This document shows, in pieces, positions 1-5,420 of a stretch of 8,896 bases of DNA (position 1 is the first letter of the stretch; each line of letters begins with the position of its first letter). A model generated the notes under the pieces. That model saw only the letters and a program-made list of their open reading frames with translations. It was not told the DNA's origin and ran no database searches. The stretch spans positions 1 to 8,896 of the forward strand of contig JAICYE010000062.1 of the NCBI GenBank assembly GCA_025934385.1. The letters are read 5' to 3'. The stretch comes from Acidimicrobiia bacterium. Lineage in GTDB: Bacteria > Actinomycetota > Acidimicrobiia > IMCC26256 > BP-133. The position numbers and the translations under genes were made by a program.

Positions 1-132
1 AACGCCGCTTTCATGCAGGGCCGGATGAAGGTCAGCGGCAACATGGCCAAGCTCATGTCGCTGCTGCCCCTCACCAACTCGCCGGAGTACCGGGCCCTCC
101 AGGAGCAGATCCGGGAGATCACCGACTACTGA
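1..132 (+). CDS. C-terminal fragment, probable SCP2 sterol-binding-domain protein
   Basis: This is an open frame entering from the left edge and ending at TGA 130-132, giving 43 residues. It contains the stretch AFMQGRMKVSGNMAKLMSLL, followed by a short charged helix ending in EITDY. The pattern of a small residue, then G-(R/K)-(M/L)-K-(V/L)-x-G-(N/D)-M, then a Leu/Met-rich helix matches the C-terminal end of SCP2-like sterol-carrier domains, which bind acyl-CoA or sterol ligands in a hydrophobic tunnel. Only the last part of the domain is visible, so partner domains (for example a dehydrogenase or hydratase fused upstream) cannot be judged. The gene converges on the deacetylase that ends at 145. 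The family call rests on motif recall and is moderately secure. Confidence 0.65.
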   Translation, partial: NAAFMQGRMKVSGNMAKLMSLLPLTNSPEYRALQEQIREITDY

Positions 133-133
133 G

Positions 134-160
134 CGGGGCGGCGCTCAGGCGCCCGCCCGC
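134..160. terminator. GC hairpin between convergent stops, possible bidirectional terminator
   Basis: The left arm GGGCGGCGC (136-144) pairs with GCGCCCGCCC (149-158) around a TCAG loop, with one bulged C. The hairpin lies immediately after the stop of the sterol-carrier fragment and includes the stop codon (145-147) of the minus-strand deacetylase. There is no T-tract on either side, so termination is inferred from position and stem strength only. Confidence 0.4.
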
Positions 161-1011
161 TGGAGGTCGCGCAGGTCCCGGTAGCCGATCAGCACCGCTC
201 CCGCCCGTTCGACGAGATCGGGGAGCGACGGGTCGTCGCGCAGGTAGGCGTGGTCCTCCACCCGGCCGGGCCAGTCCGGGCAGGCGGCCCGCAGCTCGTC
301 GGTGTCGATGGCGGGATGGGTCTGCACCTCGGTCACGCCGGGGGCCAGGTCGAACAGCGCCCGCTCGACCGCCCGGCGGGCGCCGACCCGGCCGGTGCCC
401 TCCCGGGGCACGGTCACGAGGTGGTCGGGAAAGATCCCCCCCTCCTCGGCGGCCAGCTTGCGGAATGGGAAGCCGACGAGTCGCTGGGTGGCCTCGCCGG
501 GAAGGCGCAGCGGCAGCCCGAAGTCCAGCGCCAGCTCGAGGTAGACGTCGAAGAACTCGGGCCGGCCGAGGAGGGCGCCGACGTGGCTGTCGAGGTGGCT
601 GACGTCGAAGCCCCAGTAGATGGCCCGCTCGACCTGGGCCCGGCCCTCCTTGCGGACCTCGTCGATGTCGCCGTGCTCCCAGAGGTCCTCGATGGTCCGG
701 GGGAAGCCGCCGTCCCCGTCGCGCAGTGAGGGGGAATGGCTGATGGGCCCCCAGCGGTAGGTGTCCCACTCGGCGTTGAGCGTGAGGTGGACGCCGACGT
801 CCTCCCCCCGGTAGCCGGCGGCGGCGTCGCGGGCCCAGGGGGCCGGCACCATGAGCGAGGCGCTGGTGGCCGCCCCGTGTCGGAGGGCGTCGTAGACGCC
901 GACGTTCGACGCCCGGGTCAGGCCGAGCTCGTCGGCGTTGATGATCACCAGCCGGGCGTCGGGGGCGAACCCGAGCCGCTCGGCCAGCGTCGCGGCGCTC
1001 ACGGCCGCCAC
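145..1011 (-). CDS. ChbG/YdjC-type carbohydrate deacetylase (polysaccharide deacetylase superfamily)
   Basis: From the GTG at 1011 the protein has 288 aa, close to the usual family length. Visible YdjC-family landmarks are INADELGLT near residues 24-32 (metal-site loop, with Glu where many members have a second Asp), the TSASLMVPAPWA segment, GVHLTLNAEWDTYRWGP near residue 75, HLDSHVG near 139-145 and a late TEVQTHPAID. The Asp of NAD and the His residues of HLDSH would coordinate the divalent metal. Family members remove N-acetyl groups from chito-oligosaccharide-like sugars; this protein's substrate is unknown. An ATG at 1065 would add a Pro-rich 18-residue tail and run into the start of the divergent ligase gene, so the GTG at 1011 (or 1002) is preferred. 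There is no signal peptide, so it is probably cytoplasmic. Confidence 0.85.
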   Translation of the reverse strand: MAAVSAATLAERLGFAPDARLVIINADELGLTRASNVGVYDALRHGAATSASLMVPAPWARDAAAGYRGEDVGVHLTLNAEWDTYRWGPISHSPSLRDGDGGFPRTIEDLWEHGDIDEVRKEGRAQVERAIYWGFDVSHLDSHVGALLGRPEFFDVYLELALDFGLPLRLPGEATQRLVGFPFRKLAAEEGGIFPDHLVTVPREGTGRVGARRAVERALFDLAPGVTEVQTHPAIDTDELRAACPDWPGRVEDHAYLRDDPSLPDLVERAGAVLIGYRDLRDLQRAGA

Positions 1012-1049
1012 GCTAGCGGCCCCGCCGTTCGGGGTAGGGAGTGGCGCAC

Positions 1050-2138
1050 ATGGGAACGGCGGCATGCACGCTCGGGGTGGAGGAGGAGTTCCTCGTGGTC
1101 GACGCCGCCACCGGGGCGCTGCGGCCCGACGGCCCGGCCGCCCTCCCCGCCGCCCGGGACCGGCTCGGCGAGGACGTGCACCCCGAGCTGCACCCGTCCC
1201 AATTGGAGATCACGACGCCGGTGGCCGAGACGCTCGGGCAGATCCGGGCCGAGCTCGTCCGGATGCGCGCCGAGCTGGCGGCCACGCTGGCCGAGCGGGG
1301 CGACCGGCTGGCGGCGACCGGGACGCACCCGTTCTCCCCCTGGACCGCCGACCCGGCCATCAACCCCCAGTACGAGGTGCTGGAGGACCAGTACCAGCAG
1401 ATCGCCCGGGAGCAGGTGATCTGCGGCACCCACGTCCACGTCGGGATCGACGACCCGGACCTGGCCATCGCCGTCCTCAACGGCGTGGCGCCCTGGCTGT
1501 CGCCGATCGTGGCCCTGGCGGCCAACTCCCCGTTCTGGGGCGGGCGGGATACCGGCTACGCCAGCTACCGCACGGAGCTGTGGCGGCGATGGCCGACGGC
1601 GGGGACGCCGGCGCCGTTCGCCGACCGGGCCGACTACGAGGAGCTGGTGGAGGGGCTGTTCCGGACGGGCACAATCGACGACCACGCCCGGATCTACTGG
1701 GACGTGCGGCCGTCGGCCAAGTTCCCCACGGTCGAGTTCCGGGTGGCCGACGTCGGGATGACGGTCGACGACACCGTGATGACAGCGGGGCTGGTGCGGG
1801 CGCTGGCGTTGACGGCGGCCCGGGACGGGCTGCCGCTCCGGCCGGTCCGGCCCGAGCTGATCCGGGCGGCGACGTGGCGGGCCGCCCGCTACGGCATCGG
1901 CGCCGACCTGGTCGACGTCGTGGCGGCGACGGCCGTGCCCGCCCGGGAGCTGATCGGGAGGCTGCTGGAGCGGCTGCGGCCGGCCCTGGTCGACGCCGGC
2001 GACTGGGACGAGGTCTCGGACCTCGTCGGCCGGACCCTGGCCGACGGCACGGCCGCCGACCGCCAGCGGCGGGTGTGGGCCGCCACCGGGAGGCTCGAAT
2101 CGGTGGTCAAGTTCATCGTGGAGGCCACCGCCGCCTGA
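1050..2138 (+). CDS. Carboxylate-amine ligase, YbdK / glutamate-cysteine ligase type 2 family
   Basis: The protein has 362 aa from the ATG at 1050 (365 aa from the GTG at 1041), full length for the YbdK family (typically 360-390 aa). Diagnostic segments in order are TLGVEEEFLVVD at the N-terminus, LHPSQLEITTPVAET (glutamate/ATP-side strand), CGTHVHVGIDD near residues 125-135, and ANSPFWGGRDTGYASYRTEL. These form the ATP-dependent carboxylate-amine ligase fold shared with glutamate-cysteine ligases. E. coli YbdK has only weak gamma-glutamylcysteine activity, and actinomycetotes normally use mycothiol, so the in vivo product is uncertain. The purine-rich GGGGTAGGGA (1031-1040) is well placed for the ATG (9 bases) and possible for the GTG. 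The stop lies 17 bases before the peptidase gene, suggesting co-transcription. Confidence 0.9.
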   Translation: MGTAACTLGVEEEFLVVDAATGALRPDGPAALPAARDRLGEDVHPELHPSQLEITTPVAETLGQIRAELVRMRAELAATLAERGDRLAATGTHPFSPWTADPAINPQYEVLEDQYQQIAREQVICGTHVHVGIDDPDLAIAVLNGVAPWLSPIVALAANSPFWGGRDTGYASYRTELWRRWPTAGTPAPFADRADYEELVEGLFRTGTIDDHARIYWDVRPSAKFPTVEFRVADVGMTVDDTVMTAGLVRALALTAARDGLPLRPVRPELIRAATWRAARYGIGADLVDVVAATAVPARELIGRLLERLRPALVDAGDWDEVSDLVGRTLADGTAADRQRRVWAATGRLESVVKFIVEATAA

Positions 2139-2143
2139 CGTGG

Positions 2144-2149
2144 TAGGAC
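2144..2149 (+). promoter_or_regulatory. Start-deciding site TAGGAC upstream of the peptidase
   Basis: AGGA (2145-2148) lies 7 bases before ATG 2156 and serves as a Shine-Dalgarno site. The same bases read as a -10-like TAGGAC exactly 6 bases before the ATG, the spacing seen for leaderless starts in actinobacteria. Either reading supports the ATG at 2156; the sequence does not separate them. Confidence 0.35.
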
Positions 2150-2155
2150 GGTGCC

Positions 2156-4018
2156 ATGACTGCCGACGCCGCCCCCCCGGTCCCCCTCGTGCCGCGGGAG
2201 GTCCTCTTCGGGAATCCCGACAAGGTCCAGCCCCGGATCTCCCCCGACGGGAAGCGTCTCGCCTACATCGCGCCGCGCGACGGCGTCCTCAACGTCTGGG
2301 TCGGCGAGATCGGCGCCGCCGAGGACGAATTTCAGGTCGTGACCGACGACACCGACCGGGGGATCCGGGCCTTCTTCTGGGCCCAGGACAACGCCCGCAT
2401 CCTCTACGTGCAGGACGCCGGTGGCGACGAGAACTGGCGCCTCTACGACGTCGAGCTGGCCAGCGGCACGATCCGTGACCTCACTCCGTTCGAGAACGTC
2501 CAGGCCCAGGTCATCGCCGAGGAGAAGCAGTACCCCACGGAGCTGATCGTCGGGCTCAACAAGGACAACCCCCAGCTGCACGACGTCTACCACCTCGACC
2601 TGGAGACGGGGGAGCTCGAGATGGTGCTCAAGAACCCGGGCATCGTCGGGTTCGTGGCCGATCCCGAGCTCCGGGTGCGGGCCGGCCTCCAGCCCCGGCC
2701 CGACGGCGGCATGAACCTCGTCGGCCGGCGCCCGGGGGCCACCGCCGAGCAGTGGGAGGTCTTCCTCGAGGTCGACTCCGACGACGCCCTCGGCACCGCC
2801 CCGATCGGCTTCACCGCCGACGGGAACTCGCTCTATCTGCTGTCGTCGGTGGACGCCAACGCCAGCCGGCTGCTCCGGGTGGATCTCGGCTCCGGCGTCG
2901 CCACCGTTCTGGCCGAGGACCCGCAGTACGACGTGAGCGGCGTCATGTCGAACCCCGACACCAAAGAGATCCAGATGGTGGTGTTCGCCAAGGCCCGCAC
3001 CGAGAACGTCGTCCTCGACGCCTCGATCGCCGCCGACATGGAGGCCATCGCCGCCATCCAGCCCGGCGACTTCAGCTTCCTCGGCCGCGACCACGCCGAC
3101 CGCACGTGGCTGGTGGCCTTCACCGTCGACGACGGGCCGGTCGCCTACTACGCCTGGGATCGGGAGAGCCAGCAGGCGACGTTCCTGTTCCACCACCAGC
3201 CGGCGCTGTCGCAGTACACGCTGTCGCCCATGGAGACGTTCTCCTTCACCGCTCGGGACGGGCTCGAGATCCACGGCTACGTCACCTTCCCTCCCGGGGT
3301 GGAGCGGCGGGAGCTGCCGGCGGTGCTCATGGTCCATGGCGGCCCGTGGGCCCGGGACACCTGGGGCTTCAACGCCGAAGCCCAGTGGCTGGCCAACCGG
3401 GGCTACGTCTGCATCCAGGTCAACTTCCGGGGTTCCACCGGCTACGGCAAGGCGTTCGTCAATGCCGGCAACAAGCAGTGGGCGGCGGCGATGCACGACG
3501 ACCTGGTCGACGCGGTGGAGCACGTCGTCGGCCAGGGCTGGGTGGACCGCAAGCGGGTGGCGATCTCCGGCGGCTCCTACGGTGGCTACGCGGCGTTGGT
3601 GGGGGCGACGTTCACCCCCGACGTGTTTTGTTGTGCAGTCGATGTCGTAGGTCCCTCCAACCTGCAGACGCTGATCGAGTCGATCCCGCCCTACTGGGCG
3701 CCGATCGTCGCCCAGTTCCACGAACGGGTCGGCAACCCCGAGACCGAGGCCGACCTCCTGTGGGCCCGTTCACCGCTGTCGAAGGTCGACGAGATCAAGA
3801 TCCCCATTCTCGTCGCCCAGGGCGCCAACGACCCCAGGGTCAAGCAGGCCGAGTCCGAGCAGATCGTCAACGCCATGCGGGAAAAGGGCATCGACCACGC
3901 CTACCTGCTCTTCGGCGACGAAGGCCACGGCTTCGCCAAACCCGAGAACCGCATGCGCTTCTTCCAGGCCGCCGAGCAGTTCCTGGCCCGGCACCTCGGC
4001 GGCCGCTTCGAGCCGTAG
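2156..4018 (+). CDS. S9-family (prolyl oligopeptidase/acylaminoacyl-peptidase-like) serine peptidase
   Basis: The protein has 620 aa and is complete. The N-terminal part (about residues 10-370) has repeated propeller-like motifs, for example [22 protein letters not shown]. The C-terminal part (about 375-620) is an alpha/beta hydrolase. The oxyanion segment is HGGPW beginning at His394, the nucleophile elbow GGSYGGYA carries Ser474, the acid is Asp559 in GANDPRV, and the base is His591 in [11 protein letters not shown]. This is the full catalytic triad of S9 peptidases, which cleave short peptides that enter through the propeller. There is no signal peptide or membrane segment, so it should be a cytoplasmic oligopeptidase, aminopeptidase or acylaminoacyl peptidase. 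It follows the ligase gene by 17 bases, so the pair is probably an operon. Residues 491-499 use an unusual run of AT-containing codons. Confidence 0.95.
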   Translation: MTADAAPPVPLVPREVLFGNPDKVQPRISPDGKRLAYIAPRDGVLNVWVGEIGAAEDEFQVVTDDTDRGIRAFFWAQDNARILYVQDAGGDENWRLYDVELASGTIRDLTPFENVQAQVIAEEKQYPTELIVGLNKDNPQLHDVYHLDLETGELEMVLKNPGIVGFVADPELRVRAGLQPRPDGGMNLVGRRPGATAEQWEVFLEVDSDDALGTAPIGFTADGNSLYLLSSVDANASRLLRVDLGSGVATVLAEDPQYDVSGVMSNPDTKEIQMVVFAKARTENVVLDASIAADMEAIAAIQPGDFSFLGRDHADRTWLVAFTVDDGPVAYYAWDRESQQATFLFHHQPALSQYTLSPMETFSFTARDGLEIHGYVTFPPGVERRELPAVLMVHGGPWARDTWGFNAEAQWLANRGYVCIQVNFRGSTGYGKAFVNAGNKQWAAAMHDDLVDAVEHVVGQGWVDRKRVAISGGSYGGYAALVGATFTPDVFCCAVDVVGPSNLQTLIESIPPYWAPIVAQFHERVGNPETEADLLWARSPLSKVDEIKIPILVAQGANDPRVKQAESEQIVNAMREKGIDHAYLLFGDEGHGFAKPENRMRFFQAAEQFLARHLGGRFEP

Positions 4019-4039
4019 CCCGAACGCAGATCTAGCGGA

Positions 4040-4053
4040 GGTCCCGCGGGACC
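4040..4053. repeat. 14-bp perfect palindrome, copy 1 (GGTCCCGCGGGACC)
   Basis: This self-complementary 14-mer lies 22 bases after the peptidase stop. The identical 14-mer recurs at 4961-4974. A second palindrome, CGCCCCGGGGCG, follows at 4064-4075. Here they may act as the peptidase transcription terminator, although no T-tract follows. The exact recurrence 921 bases away is the noteworthy point. Confidence 0.6.
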
Positions 4054-4063
4054 CAGAGCCGAG

Positions 4064-4075
4064 CGCCCCGGGGCG
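4064..4075. repeat. 12-bp perfect palindrome CGCCCCGGGGCG
   Basis: This perfect inverted repeat without a spacer lies 45 bases after the peptidase stop and 10 bases after the preceding palindrome. Together the pair could fold in the 3' end of the peptidase transcript. No function can be read from it directly. Confidence 0.4.
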
Positions 4076-4082
4076 GCGTACT

Positions 4083-4244
4083 TTGCACCAAGAGACGGCA
4101 TGCACGGACGGCGGGACCGGGGCGCACAACTGCTACAACCCGATCGGCAAGCACCCGGCGCTCGGCGGATTGCCCAAGTCGGTCAGCGAGTTGAATCCGC
4201 GGCAGAAGGCCGCCTTGCATCTACATGTTCAGGCAGTTCGATGA
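4083..4244 (+). other. Short unassigned reading frame, possible gene remnant (53 codons, TTG)
   Basis: A frame from TTG 4083 to TGA 4242-4244 encodes 53 residues, including HNCYNPIGKHPALGGLPKSV and then SELNPRQKAALHLHVQAVR. The composition (Asn, Tyr, Lys and single Cys residues rather than the Arg/Gly/Pro-rich pattern of shadow frames) looks protein-like, but there is no ribosome-binding site and no recognised family. The surrounding DNA is less GC-rich than the neighbouring genes (38 of the 60 bases from 4201 are G or C). It may be a decayed fragment or chance. Confidence 0.2.
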
Positions 4245-4374
4245 GACGCCCAGCGGCCGGTGGAGGTGGCAATTTCCGTCAGCGCTGATCAACCTGGACG
4301 CCGACTCCCGGATTTTGCGGAGATCCTGTCGGCATCGGAGGGTCGGCTGCCGGCGGCGGCGAAACTTCCGGACC

Positions 4375-4482
4375 GTGAAGGACACCGTCACGCCGTACGT
4401 CTGGCTCGCGTTGATCGTTGCCGCCGTGATCGCGCTGGGTGCGGCTCTCGCGATGCTGCCCAGCGCCTCTGTGAACCCGTGA
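4375..4482 (+). CDS. Small single-pass membrane protein, hypothetical (35 aa)
   Basis: From GTG 4375 the frame encodes a short polar N-terminus (MKDTVTPYVW), then a hydrophobic helix LALIVAAVIALGAALAM, then a short polar tail ending ASVNP. The topology of a small transmembrane protein is clear, but the family is not recognised. The same frame is open from ATG 4225 (85 aa total); that extension is Arg-rich and less convincing, so the GTG is preferred. No good Shine-Dalgarno site precedes either start. It sits in the gene-poor island, upstream of a second small membrane ORF. The call could be spurious. Confidence 0.35.
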   Translation: MKDTVTPYVWLALIVAAVIALGAALAMLPSASVNP

Positions 4483-4517
4483 GCGACAACTCGTGGAAGC
4501 CGGCAGGCGACTGAGCC

Positions 4518-4682
4518 ATGCGATACCGGCTTGACTTTCTGCCCCCTCCGAAGCGGCCGGACCTTCGCCCCTGGCTCGCCGTCGTGATCACGGTCGCGGT
4601 CGTCGGTGTCGTTGCGGCGTTCGCCTGGTACGTCAACAGCCACGGCGCGAGTTGCTGGAACGGGTGCCCGGATCCTTTGTAG
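4518..4682 (+). CDS. Small single-pass membrane protein, hypothetical (54 aa)
   Basis: ATG 4518 to TAG 4680-4682 encodes 54 residues. The N-terminus is basic and Pro-rich (MRYRLDFLPPPKRPDLRP). It is followed by a strong helix at about residues 19-38 (WLAVVITVAVVGVVAAFAWY) and a 16-residue tail with two cysteines (SCWNGC) ending PDPL. By the positive-inside rule the N-terminus is cytoplasmic and the Cys-containing tail is outside, where C46 and C50 could pair. An AGG about 10 bases upstream is only a weak ribosome-binding site. The helix, the sharp charge asymmetry and the ATG make this the best of the tiny ORFs in the island. It is too short for default gene callers to be confident, and the family is unknown. 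Confidence 0.45.
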   Translation: MRYRLDFLPPPKRPDLRPWLAVVITVAVVGVVAAFAWYVNSHGASCWNGCPDPL

Positions 4683-4857
4683 GAGGAGCGTCCGCTTTCA
4701 CACCAGAGGCTCAAGTGGCGGGCGGCTCGGGCCGTTGCATGCGGACGGAGGGCGACGCCGGCAAACGGGACGAACCCGTGCCTCAACGTGCAGGAACCGG
4801 GCCACGTCTGTCACGTCTATCGAGGTAGAGGGGGTGCGGGTGGCAAGCTCTTTCCCA

Positions 4858-4872
4858 GGGCGCTCGGCGCCC
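4858..4872. repeat. Hairpin GGGCGC-TCG-GCGCCC
   Basis: A 6-bp perfect stem with a 3-base loop can be extended past one A/G mismatch by CCC (4854-4856) pairing with GGG (4874-4876). It has no T-tract and no gene immediately upstream on either strand. It is the first of three hairpins within about 120 bases. Confidence 0.45.
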
Positions 4873-4902
4873 GGGGGCACGGGGAGACCCCAGGTGGCAT
4901 GC

Positions 4903-4948
4903 TTCTTGGCAGGAATAGTGCGAGATACGGGACGATTCCTGCCAAGAA
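4903..4948. repeat. 46-bp quasi-palindrome with 14-bp perfect arms
   Basis: The left arm TTCTTGGCAGGAAT (4903-4916) is the exact reverse complement of ATTCCTGCCAAGAA (4935-4948). The 18-base spacer is itself partly symmetrical: GT 4918-4919 faces AC 4932-4933, and C4921 faces G4930. The core CCTGCC (4938-4943) can also pair with GGCAGG at 4953-4958, giving two mutually exclusive hairpins. Candidate roles are a dimeric-protein or recombinase binding site, a dispersed intergenic repeat, or an RNA switch. Confidence 0.75.
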
Positions 4949-4960
4949 CCTAGGCAGGAC

Positions 4961-4974
4961 GGTCCCGCGGGACC
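4961..4974. repeat. 14-bp perfect palindrome, copy 2 (GGTCCCGCGGGACC)
   Basis: This is the same 14-mer as at 4040-4053, here extended by a C/G pair to 16 bp (4960-4975). It follows the 46-bp quasi-palindrome by 12 bases. No gene ends next to it, so it is not an obvious terminator in this position. Confidence 0.6.
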
Positions 4975-5056
4975 GCCCCCTGGGCCGGACCCGAGCGGAG
5001 TGTGGCAATGAGTAGGCCAACGGGGATCGCCATCAACCGGCCGCGGCTGCGTCGAG

Positions 5057-5082
5057 GGCGCACGTCGCCGGCGACGTGCGCC
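5057..5082. repeat. 26-bp perfect palindrome, half-site GGCGCACGTCGCC
   Basis: The 13-base half-site GGCGCACGTCGCC (5057-5069) is followed directly by its exact reverse complement (5070-5082). It lies about 120-160 bases upstream of the small cationic ORF ending at 5411. Position and perfect two-fold symmetry fit an operator for a dimeric regulator; a strong RNA hairpin is the alternative. Confidence 0.7.
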
Positions 5083-5243
5083 GGTTCGTTGGGCACGGAG
5101 GCGACGCCGGGTCCCGGGCGGATCGGGCGTCATGCGCCTTTGGGCAGGGACCGCCGGGCGGCGGGGCGAATTCCTGCAACCCCCGGACCGGAGGACCGAC
5201 CTTGCTGCCGTACCGTGTCTACCTGCCGAAGGAGCTCGAGGCT

Positions 5244-5411
5244 ATGTCACCCCGGACGCCGCTGACGACGGCCGACACCCGCCCTTCGTCGAACGACGAT
5301 CGTACGGACGCCGGGTCCACGGCCAGGGCCGGGCTTCGGAGGCTGACGAGCGCGCTCATGCGCCTCGTCGGCCGGGGCCGTCTCCGCCGGCCCGCTCCCG
5401 GCACGATCTGA
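5244..5411 (+). CDS. Small cationic peptide ORF, hypothetical (55 aa, or 69 aa from TTG 5202)
   Basis: ATG 5244 is preceded by AAGGAG (5229-5234) at 9 bases. An upstream in-frame TTG 5202 is preceded by GGAGGA (5190-5195) at exactly 6 bases and would add LPYRVYLPKELEA. Two well-placed ribosome-binding sites in one frame argue for translation. The product has a polar, Ser/Asp-rich N-terminal half and a basic, amphipathic-looking C-terminal half (AGLRRLTSALMRLVGRGRLR, then RPAPGTI). There is no signal peptide and no recognised family. A TACCGT (5211-5216) could be a -10 element for a transcript starting just upstream of the ATG. The 26-bp palindrome lies upstream. It could be a peptide, a leader or a spurious frame; the sequence does not decide. 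Confidence 0.4.
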   Translation: MSPRTPLTTADTRPSSNDDRTDAGSTARAGLRRLTSALMRLVGRGRLRRPAPGTI

Positions 5412-5420
5412 GGCGCTCTC

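Larger units (their letters stand above)
4683..5201. other. Hairpin-rich stretch without a convincing gene
   Basis: No frame here has a supported start and gene-like composition. An AGGAGGAG box (4681-4688) overlaps the stop of the 54-aa ORF but has no start codon at a useful distance. The stretch is dominated by inverted repeats: a GGGCGC-TCG-GCGCCC hairpin (4858-4872), the 46-bp quasi-palindrome at 4903-4948, the 14-bp palindrome at 4961-4974 and the 26-bp palindrome at 5057-5082. It could be a structured RNA, a regulatory region or the end of a mobile element; none can be chosen from sequence alone. Confidence 0.5.

Noticed and set aside
1889..3721. A 610-codon open frame on the minus strand opposite the peptidase gene
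   Set aside because: It is a codon-position mirror of a well-supported S9 peptidase gene. Its text is low-complexity Val/Gly/Asp/Leu/His with no domain motif, as expected for antisense of GC-rich coding DNA.
4083..5015. One forward frame from 4083 to 5015 with only three internal stops, as if one decayed gene
   Set aside because: At about 68% GC roughly six or seven stops would be expected in this length, so three is only mildly low. The ORFs within the frame show no continuous domain.
4817..5020. A minus-strand frame whose hydrophobic stretch (FLAGIVPYLALFLPR) could be a membrane helix
   Set aside because: The hydrophobic text is produced by the 46-bp quasi-palindrome itself, and no ribosome-binding site or gene-like composition surrounds it.
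5002..5265. An 87-codon forward frame crossing the 26-bp palindrome
   Set aside because: Its translation is Arg/Pro/Gly-rich with no gene-like pattern, it would have to read through the palindrome, and it overlaps the better-supported small ORF in another frame.
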